DNA of 64,000 nt from Glandiceps talaboti (GCF_964340395.1 NC_135569.1:18696457-18760456); one strand, 5' to 3'. Shown: positions 1-45,806, counted from the stretch's first letter. The notes: generated by a model from the letters alone, not told the origin. Numbers and translations: made by a program.

Positions 1-757
1 TTTTTGTAAGTATTTAAAACAAAAAAGTTGATAAACTCGGGTTGTGTTATGTATGTGTGTAAATTATTCTCATCCATGCGTCGTTTACCTTTATATGTGT
101 CAATTATTTTACATCCGGGGCCTGGTAGTTCACTAGGGCGACAGATATAGGTCATTCAACGAGGATGCTACATACCTATGTATGTAGATCAATGGAATAA
201 AGTGATACGCATCGTCAACAAACATATACACTCAGACCACTGTAATGGTTTGAGATATACATAACCACGCCTCCAAAGGCCGTTATCAACAATAATATTC
301 AAAGCTCTGAGTCAAAGTACACATGTCTGTACAAGTAGTTTTTTATGTTGACGTGTTGGTACAATTAAGGTCTGGTTCAACTCTAGAAATCAGGAGTGTC
401 AATGGCTGGATAACAATTCAAACATTGTGACGCCTTTGGATTCTATAAAACATACCGGTATACAGCTACCAAATTTATGCAAATGAAACGCAATTTGCTG
501 AATAAAATTCTCACTGAAATCCACAGCAGCTTTTTATCGTAAAGTATAATAATCACGTATGGGTTTATTCCATATATCGTGTCCTCTCTCTCTCTCTCTC
601 GCTCCCTCCCTCCCGCCAAATAGTTCTTCGTCTCAGTAATATTGAGTTCATTGGAACTAGTACACTACACTGTGTTTGGGTGTGGGCTCGTTGACATGGT
701 TTACGTTACAAACGGAGACTAGGGAAGTTTGCCTTTTTACCTGAGGACGGTTTCACC
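1..757. other. Upstream region of the P450 gene, no gene seen
   Basis: I see no coding exon here. There is a short CT-rich tract near 583-610. A TATA-like run (TTCTATAAAA, about 440-449) lies some 310 bases before the P450 start codon and could belong to its promoter or to a 5' UTR exon. No transcription start can be set from sequence alone. Confidence 0.4.
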
Positions 758-4677
<3,920 letters not shown>

Positions 4678-4987
4678 ATGTTGCTATCGACTGATGAATT
4701 GTTGATGACTTGTCTTATTATATACAGAAAGTAGCTTATTTTCTCTTTTTCCTGAAAGTGAGCCATTTCGCTTTGTGGAATTTGTATGCACGTAGAAGCA
4801 CTTGACATGAAACATCAGTTTATAGTATTTTAATAATTCAGTGCGTGTACACGTGTCGAAATCTCCAAGCTGCTATGCAAATACTACTAGAGATTCATCG
4901 TCGGTCCATTGGGATTTGCGTCAAGCATTTTATCGACACTATGTACATGTATAAACTTTCGAGTGTGTTTTTTTTTTGGCTGGCTGG

Positions 4988-5031
<44 letters not shown>

Positions 5032-5183
5032 ATGCGTGCGTTTGCGCGTGCACGTGTGTGTAAAACATTCCTGATAGTGATTTAATGATAGTGACATTTC
5101 ACACAGTGATGACACTATAGATGAAATTATGAGGGAAAAATTTGGAAAGTCATGACAATATCCTCTGATGATTTTCCCCATAG

Positions 5184-5545
5184 ATAATAATAATAATAAT
5201 AATGTTGGTTTCTTATATAGCGCTTTCCCACTCCGTGCTCAAAGCGCTTTACAATTATTACCCCTGGCTCGGATCAGAACGGCACAGCGGCCCTTTAGTC
5301 TTCCTCAACTCCCCGGGTAGCATACAATCCATTGCAGCCATTTAAGCGCATAGGATTAAAGCCTTCACAGTGCAACCTACATCCTACCAGGTCCCCAGTT
5401 ATACAGCTGGGTTGACTGAGGCACAGTAGTGGTTCAAATCTTGCCCAAGGACTTTAGCCACTCAGAAACAAACAGCAGGCAGCGACGGGGCTCGAACCTG
5501 CAACCTGTAGATTCCAAGCCGGTCACGCTAACCATTCACACATCA
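5184..5545 (-). mobile_element. tRNA-derived SINE with (ATT)n tail
   Basis: Read on the minus strand, the head carries a plausible polymerase III A box (TGGTTAGCGTG, 5524-5534) and a consensus B box (GGTTCGAGCCC, 5488-5498), so it is tRNA-like. The body runs to a 3' hairpin built from GCGCTTTGAGCAC...AAAGCGC and ends in ATTATT repeats. SINEs move with the reverse transcriptase of a partner LINE; the 3' hairpin and tail are the likely recognition part. The partner cannot be named here. Confidence 0.75.
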
Positions 5546-7439
5546 TGACTCCAAAGATGGGGGGGGGGGGGGGGGGGGGGCTCTTTCTTTCTTCTCTTTT
5601 TTTGCAATCACGGAGTGATTTATCTCAGTTTTCAGAGAGAGTTCAGTAAATCAAACACCCACTCTTAGTATTCTATTATGTTTCAAAACTGTACTTGCAT
5701 CTCATCAATATTTTACAGGCAAGTTATATGGACTAGCACGTTTGTAGGGAGTGGTGATACTGTCATATTAGTTACATCGTTGATACATCTCATGACTTCC
5801 CCAAAGATCAACAGATGAGGGGTGGGTGGGTGGATGTGGGTTTGTCGATCAAGATAAGAAGATACAAAGGAAATGGCCAATGAGTAACTTGTACGGTTAT
5901 TTTAATATAGAAAAGAAACAAAGTATACATGTACTCAGAGAGAAAAGTTAGTCTATAATATAATATAAAATGTTGCATAGATAAATTGAATACAATCTCA
6001 TATGTGAATATATTCAGAACTTATGTATGGTACTGACATATACAAATAAACGTCTGAACTACAAAAATACAGAAAGAGTTTTACAAAAAGATTTACTTTG
6101 CTATGAAATGATACAATATTTACAGTTCATCTTGTCTTACAACACAGTAAATACCCTGCCTACTTTCATGCAGGTTTTCTTGCACAAGTTTTTATTACAG
6201 AAAAATGTAGTTCACACTGAACTCTAATGTAAAACAACATTCAAATTGATAACTGATATAAGTGTATCAGATTGGCTGTGTTTAGAACTTAGCAATAATA
6301 ATAATGATTAGTTTGAGATGATCGCACAGTGTCACACAAGCTCAATAAATGAAGATTGTTCATCCAGGACAAAACCCTGTCCCTCCTGTCCCTAAACAAA
6401 CATTCACAAGTATGACATCGACACATTTACATATGATGTATACCATGATGTAAAAGTGTATTAGTCACACCACTATGATTGATGCAATGTAGAAACATGA
6501 TAAACATAGATTTGCCACCTTATCAACTAACATGATAAACATAGATTTGCCACCTTATCAACTAACATGATGGCAAACACATCAAATGACAAATGAAATC
6601 CCAGCACCATATCTCACATTAAAAGTAAATTTTTATCACCTTATCAACATGTCAGTAGTAAATACAGAAACTGTCATACCTGGTATTTTAATGACTTTTC
6701 CAGTTTGCAATATGTCTCATCAGTAGATCTTTAATTAACTTAATTTAATTTACTTTTAGTCTATAAGAAAAATCAAAATCATGCAGATACTTTTTCTGGA
6801 AATTCAAGAAATCTCCAGGAAAACCCATAAAGGAGTTATTTGAGTCAGTGCAGCTATGTCACAAATATTTCAAAAATAGAATAAAATATTAATACACACA
6901 GGTATAAGTGATTACTAACATTGGTACACACACACACACACACACACTGTAATGCAATACCCTATACTAAATACACAATTCTAATTGTGAATACACAATT
7001 GTATTTTGTTGTGTTTTTGTTACATAAAATTGGTTGTTTTGAATAAAAATAAGTATTAATCACAAAAAGAACCCCATGACAGTATGTGTCAATTTGGGTA
7101 CTTAAGGTATTTGCATACATGTCTGTTTGTGGTGTTTTCTGCTGTACTACCTAATGAAAGGACATCTACTAGTGAAGACACTGGTACAAATTACCATCAA
7201 GTATGACATGCTGACATTCACATGTGGGTTTTGATACATCCATACACATCACTAGACTACACTGTGCTTAAATTGTTGTGTAATTATTACCAATAACACT
7301 AGTCTGTAAGGTATGCCATGATGGGGCACCCTCACACATCAGTCACCCTCTTTCATGATAGATACATGTAGAGTAGGCCAGTGAAGGCAGAGTAACATGA
7401 TGTATCATACAGTCTACTATGGCACAAACCTAATAGGGA

Positions 7440-7790
7440 TGCAATCACCTACTTGTACTTTCAACTATGTGGGTAGCATGAAATCCCTACTGCCTTTATA
7501 AGTACACAGATTAAACCCCTATCCTACCAGGTCCCATTTATACAAATGGGTTGACTAGGTGTGATATAGGTTGATTGGGGTGTGATATGGGTTGACTGGG
7601 TGTGATATGGGTTCACTAGGGTGTGATATGGGTTGACTGGGGTGTGATATGGGTTGACTGGGGTGTGATATGGGTCAAATCTTACAAGAGAACATTACAA
7701 AAACAAGACAGTGGTGAGATTTAAGCTGGGAAACATGTAGACCACAAACTAATCACTGTAACCAATAGACAATCATGATTCTAGAATTCT
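7440..7790 (-). mobile_element. Decayed copy of the same SINE with internal tandem expansion
   Basis: Several blocks match the SINE at 5184-5545: the stretch about cataggattaaa/cagattaaaccc, the CCTACCAGGTCCC block, ATGGGTTGACT, GGTCAAATCTT, and the decayed pol III head near 7740-7790. Between them a segment of about 20 bases with core GTGTGATATGGGTTGACTGG is repeated about five times. The B box is mutated. Confidence 0.55.
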
Positions 7791-8894
7791 ACAACTACTA
7801 TAATATATTAATTTAATAAAATACTCCAAATGTGACAACAATCTAAATCTACCCTCATTTTTTATGTGAGAAAAAATTAAATAGTTGTTAGTCTAAAAAT
7901 GTACAACTCACATCATGTGACCATCAAATTATTGAATAATATCAGTACTATGACCAGCCAATCACAATTAATCTATTTCAAAGTGTATGAACAGCCAATC
8001 ACATTTTGTGTATCTCGAAGTCTGGCTAGACACAAATATTTCTGAACAGCCAATCAAAACATAGCGTCAAAGAATCCTTGGAGGTGAACCTCAATAGCTC
8101 AGTGTGGTACATCTCTCACAATACTAATGAGACGGTGAAATTATTTGACTCTGTGAGTAGAATTGTTCAATAGTAATATACTCTATACAATATGTGTATA
8201 AAAACACTGTTGTCTTTGTATATGGTTATGTTAATCACACTGTTGTCTTGACAACCTGTGTTGTCTTTGTATATGGTTATGTTAATCACACTGTTGTCTT
8301 GACAACCTGTGTTGTCTTTGTATATGGTTATGTCATAATCACTTCTTGTAAAATAACATCTACTACATGTACATGTATGTGTACTTGTATCAAATAATGT
8401 ATTCATGAAAGAGTCACCTATTTCATTGCAAAGAAGTGTTATCAATATCACACACAGACAGACAGACAGACAGACAAACATATACAAGAATCTAATTATC
8501 AATATTACCTGTAAGTACTACTTGTATTACCATCATTAATTACTCAATCTTACACACATACACAAGTTTTTAACATATTTTCCTTACTTTTTTCTAATAA
8601 ACAAAACATTCTTATTGATAGAACTACACTTAGTAACTGATCAAAGTGTCGCCGTTAAACTGACTAATTTGCAGTCCTTTTCAAACAATCCATCAGACAA
8701 GGTCTCTTCAGACAGGGAAAACAGGATTATAATTCTGTATTCTGACTGACACTTTTCACTTGGCAATATACAAAATTCATTAAAACACAGGTTTGCAAAG
8801 TTGACAAGTTTCTCAATTTTAAAACCAAAATAGTAATAAATGTTGTCCATATTTCATTCAATCGTGTTTTTAAAGTGGTCACAAGAATAAGATT

Positions 8895-9185
8895 TGAGTA
8901 TTTATTTTATTTTGAATTTTGAATTTATTAAACATACTATGTTTTTCTACCTGAAAAAACCCAAAACAATGTGAAGTAACAAATACCAAGTCTGTGTTTG
9001 CAACTCAATAAATTGAAGAAAAAAAACAATGTTTGTTACAAAAAACAAACATTTTACCCATTTTTTTAAATGTTTTGCAATTTATTGCTTTAGAAACAAA
9101 AGACTTAGTATTTCACATTGTTTTTACAAGTAGGAAAACATAGTAAAGTTGTTTTATCAATCAAAATCCAAAATAAAATAAATGT
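8895..9185. mobile_element. Foldback (MITE-like) element
   Basis: The two halves are imperfect inverted copies: TATTTATTTTATTTTG at the left against CAAAATAAAATAAATG at the right, and AAACATACTATGTTTTTC against AAAACATAGTAAAG, with AATACCAAGTCT against AGACTTAGTATT further in. There is no coding capacity. Confidence 0.55.
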
Positions 9186-10579
9186 GTTATCTCTACATAT
9201 GTCAGTACACAAAACTACATGATATTTTGCAATAGTTATCAAAGAAAATGTTTAACATTTTATATTGGCATTATATGTTATTGTTGCTACATGCAGACAT
9301 TTCACCCAGGTTCCCAAAACTCTATCAAACAGACATTTCACCCAGGTTCCCAAAACTCTATCAATAGCACGAGTTGCACATTAATTAAAAATTTGTGTTC
9401 ATTAATTAATATCCGTATTATGCTAATCAATAAGATTAATAAATATGTCTGTGTCTATTAGATAGTTTGCAGACAGATACACAGTCAGTCAGAGAGAGAC
9501 AGCCAGTCAGTCAACAAGACTAAAAAACACACATATACACAGATAAACAGTCAGTCACAGTCAGCCAGCCATTCATTCATTCATTCATTCATTCATTCAT
9601 TCAGTCAGTCAGTTAGACAGACACAGACAGATACAAAAAATGTACACTGTGTCAATTGATAGACAAAGCCACATACAAAACAGATACACACACATATAGA
9701 CTGCTATACAACTTGTCAGAGACAGTCAGACAGGAAAACATGCAACCAACCAGTCAGTCAGTCGGTCGGTCAGACCGACAGACAGACAGACAGACAACCA
9801 ACCAGTCAGTCAGTCAGACAGACGTAGACAGACAGATCGACAACCAACCAACCAGTCAGTCAGTCAGACAGACAGACAGACATTCAGCTGGTAAGACAGA
9901 TGCTGTTAGTTAGACAGACAGACAGACAGACAGACAGACATTAGGAGTTACATCTTTAGTTTACAGCAGGTATGAGACAAAAGCCCCATGTCACAAAAGC
10001 TCAGAAATTAAGCTGAACAAATGTCTTCCTTATCCAAAATGTCTCCATTTGAAATTTCATTCATAGTCTAGATCAGTTCATTTCTTTATAAAATGACAGC
10101 AACAAAAGATAACAAACCAACAGGACCACTGAAATACCTATTCTGAAAGGTTCAGCCACTGGTCTGCTTACAAATGTATGTGATCACATTCACTACCAGT
10201 GGCATTTATAAGAGGAAGAAACGTCTATGAAATCCCCTGTACAGTAAATGTACCAATCAAAGACATTTAGCTTGTTGTTGAAAGTTGCCAAATGATCACA
10301 TAATATATTCCCCTAAGAGATTGACATTTTCAACTTTTATGTCTGGACCTTAAAGTAGAACACAGCACACAAATCGGTTATTTAAGCTTAGTGCTAACAC
10401 AGCACACAAATCGGTTATCTAAGCTTAGTGTTAACACAGCACACAAATCACTTTCTGATTGGGTTATCTAAACTTAGTGCTAACACAGCCTTAGTATGGT
10501 GTCAACATCAGTTTTATCACCAGTACATGTACACATGTAGCAACAACTACAACACTTGATGCTTTCACCAACCTGAGGG

Positions 10580-10815
10580 TAACAACAGACCAGAGTTGGA
10601 GAGTGATATACTGTATACTACACTATTCCAGAGTTGGAGAGTGATATACTGTATACTACACTATTCTAGAGTTGGAGAGTGATATACTGTATACTACACT
10701 ATTCTAGAGTTGGAGAGTGATATACTGTATACTACACTATTCCAGAGTTGGACAGTGATATATTGTATACTACACTATTCCAGAGTTGGAGAGTGATATA
10801 CAGTATACTACACTA
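10580..10815. repeat. 38-bp tandem repeat, about six copies
   Basis: The unit contains CCAGAGTTGGAGAGTGATAT followed by ACTGTATACTACACTATT. Copies are nearly identical, so the expansion is recent. Confidence 0.9.
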
Positions 10816-11604
10816 TTCTATTACAACAATGTTGGTTATATATATATATATAGTGTTCAAGCATTGGGCAATAATGCAGACTTTCAGAAAAGTAGCATTA
10901 TACTAAATTCACTGGTGGCGCTACACGAGCTGGACCACCACTTGAACAGTGAAATAATGGCTGAATACACATACATGTATAGTACATGTTATGACAATGT
11001 GTTTGATTTTCACATAGGTATGCTACCACAATAATGTAGATCTCATTTTCTCTTCTTAAAACACACTATAATAATATTGCCTAACTTTCATAACATTAAC
11101 ATTTCCTTAGTTATCTTTATAAGTTACTTTACATACTAGTGACATCAAAATTGTAATTAATTATGGGTGAGTCACCACATGGAGGTCTCAACTCTTGAAG
11201 GGCGCCACCAATGTTTGAAGTGTGTATTACCAAAATATTTGACTGAGCAGACATGGTAAACAGAGCTACAGTGGCACCTGAGGTCTCGATTTACTTAGAT
11301 AGATATAAACTAAAACTACTGTTGTTTGATGAGGTAGGTAACACAAGTTGGTCAAAGTGATGCCGCTGTTGTGTGGATATAAACTACCCTGTAATCAAGA
11401 TAGTGTGTGATCAGTTCAGAAAAACTAACCATCAGAAACACCACCCTACTGTGAGTATATTTAAATTAACATCCATTCAAAACTTATATCAATATATCAC
11501 AACAATAGTTTTAGTTTGTGTCTATCTTTGTACGCCAAAACCTTGACTGCCACTGTTGTAAAAAAAACGTCAAAAAAACTACAACTATAAATAAATGGTG
11601 TTTT

Positions 11605-27866
<16,262 letters not shown>

Positions 27867-28845
27867 GAACTGAATGACTGTGGAAATTAAACGAAATAGT
27901 AATTCTGGTAAAATCCAGTTATAGCACAGGTGGGTTCGGCCTGTCGGTTTCTTTCTGCTTGCGTGTCCGAAATCACCTATGCACCTCTAGCTTCCCCTTT
28001 AATAATATCAACGTCCTTTTCCTAATATGTATACACAACCTTTACGTCCTAATTTTGATGCCATATATCTAGACGACACATAAATCTACTGCAGACTTTT
28101 ACGATATTACGCTGAAAGGGCAATTTACCGTGAACATTCAATTAGTATATTGTGCTCATTTTTCAAAACAATGTTTTTCATTGGTAAGCTACGTGGTTCA
28201 ATTCAGCGTTTCCTCTTGAAATCGTTTACTCGTATTTTCACAGTTCCTGCTAGCGAACACGTCAGGAACTAAAATGTCAACTGTCAATAAAAATGTGCAA
28301 AGCTGACATATATAAAAATATACCAGAAACCTAGTTACAACCCAACAATTAATAAACCCCGCCCGTTTAAGCCAAGTAAGGTCTGCCTGCTTCAAAATGG
28401 AATCGTCAGGGTTCGTAGCAGGGTCAGTTATTTGACCAATCCAAAATTAGTATGAGTGTCACCTGACCAAGTTTAAAAGTCGTCGTAAATATGGCGGCGA
28501 ATGCAAAATAATCTTGTATACTATACGTCAACTGTGCATTTTTGCTCAATTCGTATAAATATCGGAAAATACTGTGGACAAGGTGTGTTGAGAAACTATT
28601 GTAAACAGATAGGTAATTATATGTAATTGCTTTTATCGTGTTTTAAAGTGCCTTTTCAGTTTTTACCAAAGTTTGACGCTGCAATACAAGCCCGAACACG
28701 CTGTATTTCGTTGCATACTAACTGTACGTACCATAGACGGGATCGTACATAGACATGTCTGATGCATTCATCCTGATCACAGAGTGGTTGTGAATTTGTA
28801 AAGTATTTCTTTTATTGCAGACATCAAAGCAGTTAATTATAAGAT
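27867..28845. promoter_or_regulatory. Head-to-head promoter region of XXYLT1 and MIIP
   Basis: The start codons of the two divergent genes are 979 bp apart. In this gap lie a CCAAT box (28436-28440) and a YY1-type element AATATGGCGGC (28488-28498), typical of TATA-less promoters close to the start site. No strong TATA box is seen. A likely noncoding MIIP first exon begins near the YY1 site and ends at ATAG|GTAATT (28612), with acceptor TTTTATTGCAG at 28820, leaving 28821-28845 as the rest of the 5' UTR. The ATG inside the YY1 site opens a six-codon uORF. Confidence 0.55.
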
Positions 28846-40482
<11,637 letters not shown>

Positions 40483-42087
40483 TAAAAGCAAATGTATAAA
40501 ACATTATACCTGAATGGGGACAGTAGAACAATTTCATAATAACTTTAGAGAGAAACAATTGGAAACATTCATTTGTAAATTTATTAAAAACAAAGCAATA
40601 AAGCACATGAATGGGGGCACTATATTTCATATTTTAGAGTTGTCTGTTTTCAGAAATCTCTAGATGTGATGAAAAATATTATTTTATTTGAATAAAAATA
40701 GAAAATCACTTATTGACTGGGAAATATAATGTAAAGAATGCATTTTTGTGTGTGATGTATTAAAAATAACAACAAATTGTAGTAATGGTTTTGAAATAAT
40801 TATTGTATATTTGGCATGTACACACTATACTTCAATACTAAATATTTAAAAAAAAAAAAGAGAGATATTTTCATGGTTTTGCTTTTTATCCCATACTATC
40901 TTATCTTTGAATTTGACTTTTCTCTTTGATATTATTACCATGACAACATGGATCACCATAGATCATGGAAGATGAATTTTGTTTTTATTACTTTTTAATT
41001 TTTATATTTATTTTGTTCAACGGGAGGGATACCCTGTGAATTCAATGTGTAATAAAAACTTGGAGACACAATTCGTTCTTTTCATTCACTTTCACAATAT
41101 GGAGCTGGCAGCAATCAGAACTTAGGTGGAAGTGAAATATGGGTTTTGGTAGGGCACTTCTGTTATACAAGTTGTCGATTGTTTACAACTAGCTGACACT
41201 TTATATTTAATGGTAGTTCCCTATCAAGGTATGGTGTGTCATTTCTGTCTAAGGTCTAATTGACACTTTATATTTAATGGAAGTTCCCTATCAAGGTATG
41301 GTGTGTCATTTCTGTCTAAGGTCTAATTGACACTTTATATTTAATGGTAGTTCCCTATCAAGGTATGGTGTGTCATTTCTGTCTAAGGTCTAATTGATGC
41401 CAACTCAATACTGGTCAGTGAAAGTGAATCAATCAATGCATTTTATCTCGTTTAAAGGGACACAAGCTGAGTTTATACATATTTGGGCAGAGTTTTTGCT
41501 GAATATTTGAAAGGTATTTGCAGTATTTACTTACTGCACCACACATAACTATATCACTTGCAATTGACTGAACTCAAATCTGGTATTAAGATGTAATTAA
41601 CCTACAAATGATATAACTCACAAACGATCCGATGATGTAATTTATCAGACATGCACATATCAAAAATATATTGATGAAATGACTACTATACAATCAACTG
41701 TTCTAAAATAGCAGATGATAGTTGTATTGTTATAAAAGACATGTATTGACACTAACAATACTGGAATGTAAGTTTTATGTAAGTAATTTCATTTGTGTTC
41801 AAATCTTATAAACTTAGCTTGTACCACTTTAACATCTTAAAGTGAAAATTACAAAGTCTCCTTGCTGACAAGGTGGATCATTTTGGTTATGGTATTGTTA
41901 TTGGTATTTTTGTAGGTAGCAAAGTTATGAATTATGAATTATTAATATTTGATTTGTAAATAATAAATTATTTGTGACTGCAAGATTAAAGTTTTTTTTT
42001 AGATGTCTTCTTGTCATAAATTCAATTTTCCAAATATTGCATGACTGTGTAAATGTGTATGACAGGTGTAAATGTGTATGTTAGGTG

Positions 42088-44073
42088 TAAGGGACCGGTC
42101 AGTTCTTCAGCCTTTTGGGGGGGGGGGGACTGGTGGATTTGTAGGGGGATCACCCTGTTTTTGAAATTGGCAGTGGGGGGAGGGGGGGGTCATGCTGTTT
42201 TGAAAATTGTGGATAGGGGGGTCATAGTGTTTTGGACTGTGATGGAAAAAAAAAATCCTTTTCTACAATGGCATATAGCCTTGTCTGAAATGTGGTACAT
42301 GTAAATATTTGTTCTTGTCCCAGTTTCTTAAATGAATTCTTTAATATTACTTAGTTCAAACATAACAATACATATACATATTACCTAGCTACCAAACTAG
42401 TTACAGAACATGTCATGTAAATGCTTGGCTGTTTCACAATCAATGCTTCACTTATATTGCACTTTGGGGTAAAAGTGAACTTGAAGGTTTCATAGTGGTA
42501 ATCTTCATAGATAATTTATAAAAAAAGTTAATCTAAATTGTTCTACTCGTCACTATGAACTTGTCAGAAGGGATTAATACACTTTCTATTTTGGATACTA
42601 CATGTTATTGACACTACAAATCACTGCATCTCATGAGATTCCAGTTTCTATTATACACTAGGTATGACCACCTAAAGTTCTCTAACATACCGGTGACTTT
42701 ACTATACATGCAATATTAATGCCCCTATACTAATGTTACGGGCCCATTTTTATGTGACATGGGAAACTCATTTAAAACTTACATTTATGTTAGCTTTTCG
42801 AAGCTTAGAAATATTACCTCAAAGACTATGAATAACCTAAACATTGCCTTAATAGAAGCATAAAACTGCAGATCTGCCAGGGGGAAAACCCCAAGGACTC
42901 CCTCATCCCCAGAGGTCACTCATGCATTCAACCAACAATCAGATGCACCAACAACCTTTTTACTGTCATAATGGTATTAAACTTTTCTTAAATATTTTCA
43001 CCCTATTCTAATTTGAGATGATATTGTCTTTTAAAGATGTGAAATGTTCGCCAAGATAGTCTAAAATTGCCTTAAATGCCAAATCTCCCCTACCAATGAT
43101 ACTACCAGTAGATGTGCTGACCTTTACTACATGTATATAATGATGCCATTTAACTGTTTAAGAAACATATTTCAACCCTATGTATGTTATAAAGAATAGA
43201 TTCTGATACTTGATGGTGCTGCCTTGTAAAGCATGGATTGAGTTATTGCTTGAAAGGGTCTGAATAGCCTAAAAATTGGCTTTAAGAGTAAAAATCCTCC
43301 AGGGCTTCTAGAGGGAGACCCCTTGGACCCCACATGAAGTGGACATATCCCAGTCTCAAGCTCTTCCCCTCTTACTGTCAAGATGCTATCAAGGTATATT
43401 TCAAAAGTATTTGAACTCTATGTAGTTGCTCTTTACATGTTGGTGTTGTCTTGTAAAGCTTGGAAATTATTGTCTGAAAGGGTCTGAATAGTCTTGAAAT
43501 TGACTTTCCAGGGTAAAAAACCTCCAGGGCTTCTAGGGGGAGACCCCCTCGGACCCCCTCCCCATACATGAGGTGTACACATCCCAGTCTCAAGCTCTTC
43601 CTCCTACCTCTTACTGTCAAGATGCTATCAAACTATATTTCAAAAAATATTTCAACCCTATGTAGTTGCTTTTTACATGTTGATGCTGTCTTGTAAAGCT
43701 TGGAAATTATTTAAATTCTCCTGGGCTTCTAGGGGGAGACCCCCCATAAGAGATGTACATATACCCTTCGCAAGTTTTTCCCCTATCTTTTACTGTGAAG
43801 ATGCTATTAAACTCCTTTTGGAATATATTTACCCTGTGTAGTCAATCATTATAATTATGATAGTGCTAACCCAGGATCTTATAAAGTAGATGCAAGACAG
43901 TCAAGCAGTTCATACTGAGTCACGATCAAAATATACCTGTCATGTGAATATTATATATATATATATATATGGGGGGGGGGGGGGGGGGGTGTCATCATGT
44001 TTTAGAATTAAGTGATAGGGGGGTCAGCATGGTTTTGGTTTTACAGATAGGGGAGTCACTGACCAGTCCCTTA
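42088..44073. mobile_element. Possible DNA element with inverted ends and internal tandem blocks
   Basis: Left end TAAGGGACCGGTCAGT; right end CACTGACCAGTCCCTTA, its near inverse. Poly-G tracts follow each end. Between them are four diverged tandem blocks (about 42860-43800) with GGCTTCTAGGGGGAGACCCC and AATATTTCAACCCTATGTAG. No transposase and no clear target duplication. A similar half (TTAGGGAGCGACCAGTTTTT) follows at about 44183. Confidence 0.45.
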
Positions 44074-44333
44074 GTAGTCAGCATCTGAACTTTATAGACA
44101 TACCGTAGTACATCATCCGACAGAGGTCAGCTCAATTCAAACACCACCTTGACACCTAAGAAAATAACACCAACACACATTTAGGGAGCGACCAGTTTTT
44201 ATGGTAGGGGGGGCACCTCAATTTGAGACTCAAAAGAAGGGGTCATCATTTTTATGAAGTGAATAAAGGGGGGGGGGTCACATTGTTTTCAACTAAACAA
44301 AATCGTGAGCCACGCTCCTGTACTTCAATGTCC

Positions 44334-44850
44334 ATCATCATCATCATCATCATTAATTAAAGTCGATTTCTTCCCCCTGGCGGGGGGTCACCGACTGTCC
44401 TTCTTTCCATGTGGCAATCACATTCCTCTATTTCTGCCTGTTCCCATAGTCATTGATGTTTAATCCAATCTGTTTACATTGTCCTTCCACCATACTCTTC
44501 CATGTCAGCTTTGGTCGCCCTCTCCCTCTTTTTCCATCCACCTCCAGATTCCATGCCCTCTTCACTCCTTCTCCCTCATCTTTCCTCAGCACATGTCCAC
44601 ACCATCTCAGACAGCTACGCCTTGCTACCTCTACAATTGACTCACATAGACCTAGCCGTTCCATTAGCACCTCTGAGCCAACCCTGTCACTCAATTTCAC
44701 ACCATATATCTTTCTAACCATAGCTCTCTCTGCTCTCCTCAAGATACCCTCTTCCACTGCTCTCATCACCCATGTTTCTGCCGCATATGTCATAACCGGC
44801 CTCACACATGCCTTGTAGATCCGACCTTTCATTGCTAGAGTTCCATACAT
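44334..44850 (-). pseudogene. RTE-like LINE 3' end
   Basis: The minus strand encodes KGRIYKACVRPVMTYAAETW, LRWCGHVLRKDEGEGVKRAW and GKRGRGRPKLTWKSMVEGQ, the C-terminal part of RTE/BovB-type reverse transcriptases. It is followed on the minus strand by a short trinucleotide (GAT)n tail (plus 44334-44354), the usual way such LINEs end. It is 5'-truncated: upstream frames break after about 44860. Confidence 0.78.
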
Positions 44851-45806
44851 TTAATATCATAACTAGGCCAAAGCCCTTAAGCTCGCACAGCTGGGTAGAT
44901 TCATTTGTGACCGGCTGCCTCACGATGAAATCATAGATAGTTCCCTCGGCGTGGAGATTGCACATCGTACATAGAACACGTATGCGTAGTCAATTGTACC
45001 ACAATGCATCCTTGGGTAAAACCACTAAAAGTATAGTATAGTATATAGAACACACATGCATACTAGCCATTGAGCCACTATGCTGCCACTTACAGGCGCT
45101 GTGCAAGCTATTAAACAAACAAATGTACATGCATAAAATAAACTATAAACAAATAGCTATAAATATACATTCAAATATAACATAAACTCTGTCTCCAGTA
45201 CATATGGTATGGCGTCACAACACTGCACTGCCCATGGCCACCTTTAAGCAACAGTTATTTGTTAGAAATGACTTCTCGCTATTGCACGCCATGAGTTGCA
45301 TTGTGTCATCTTGTGGTAGAAAAATTTGCACATGTAGCTGTACATGTAACACATAAGAAATAAAATACCTTAAGATTTACTGGCTCTAAAATCTGTTCCT
45401 CCATTGACCTGAACATGTTGAATTGTGTACAAACATAACCAATTTTGGACACTTTGAAATAATATGTGGCAAACACTGTGACTGAAAGTGCCTGACCCAG
45501 CCTGTGTCTAGATATTGGATATTCAATGTCCATGTATATAGTTAGTCTTTTTGTACATATAATGTATGATAACTATGATAATCTCCATTAGAAGTCCCAA
45601 ATTGATTTATGGTTGCGATCAACAGTTCAATGTAGGGTAAAAACTAAAAATTTTTAGTGAGGGGTGGGGTGAGAGGAGGTCTTTTATAATGAAATCTGTT
45701 TTGTACCCCAATACAAACATTTCTGAAAATGTCAAATTGAAAAATGGGAAAAAAATGTGTTATGCATGGCATTAAAATACATTTATTGTGCCAATAAAAG
45801 AGCTAT

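Larger units (their letters stand above)
4678..11604. other. Intergenic region between P450 and XXYLT1
   Basis: No conserved protein is visible on either strand. Contents: a (TG)n run (about 4989-5030), a SINE (5184-5545), a poly-G run (5561-5580), a decayed SINE (about 7440-7790), three 51-bp repeats (about 8200-8335), a foldback element (8895-9185), CAGT/CAGA-rich simple repeats (about 9475-9945) and six copies of a 38-bp repeat (about 10580-10815). The rest is AT-rich unassigned sequence. Confidence 0.7.
40483..45806. other. Region between MIIP and the split satellite
   Basis: The MIIP 3' UTR probably occupies the first few hundred bases (AATAAA at 40481 and about 40597, AATAAAAA near 41052). 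Three copies of a 67-bp repeat lie at about 41200-41400, then the element at 42088-44073, G-rich tracts near 43970 and 44270, and the LINE 3' end at 44334-44850. 45000-45800 shows nothing recognisable. Confidence 0.65.
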
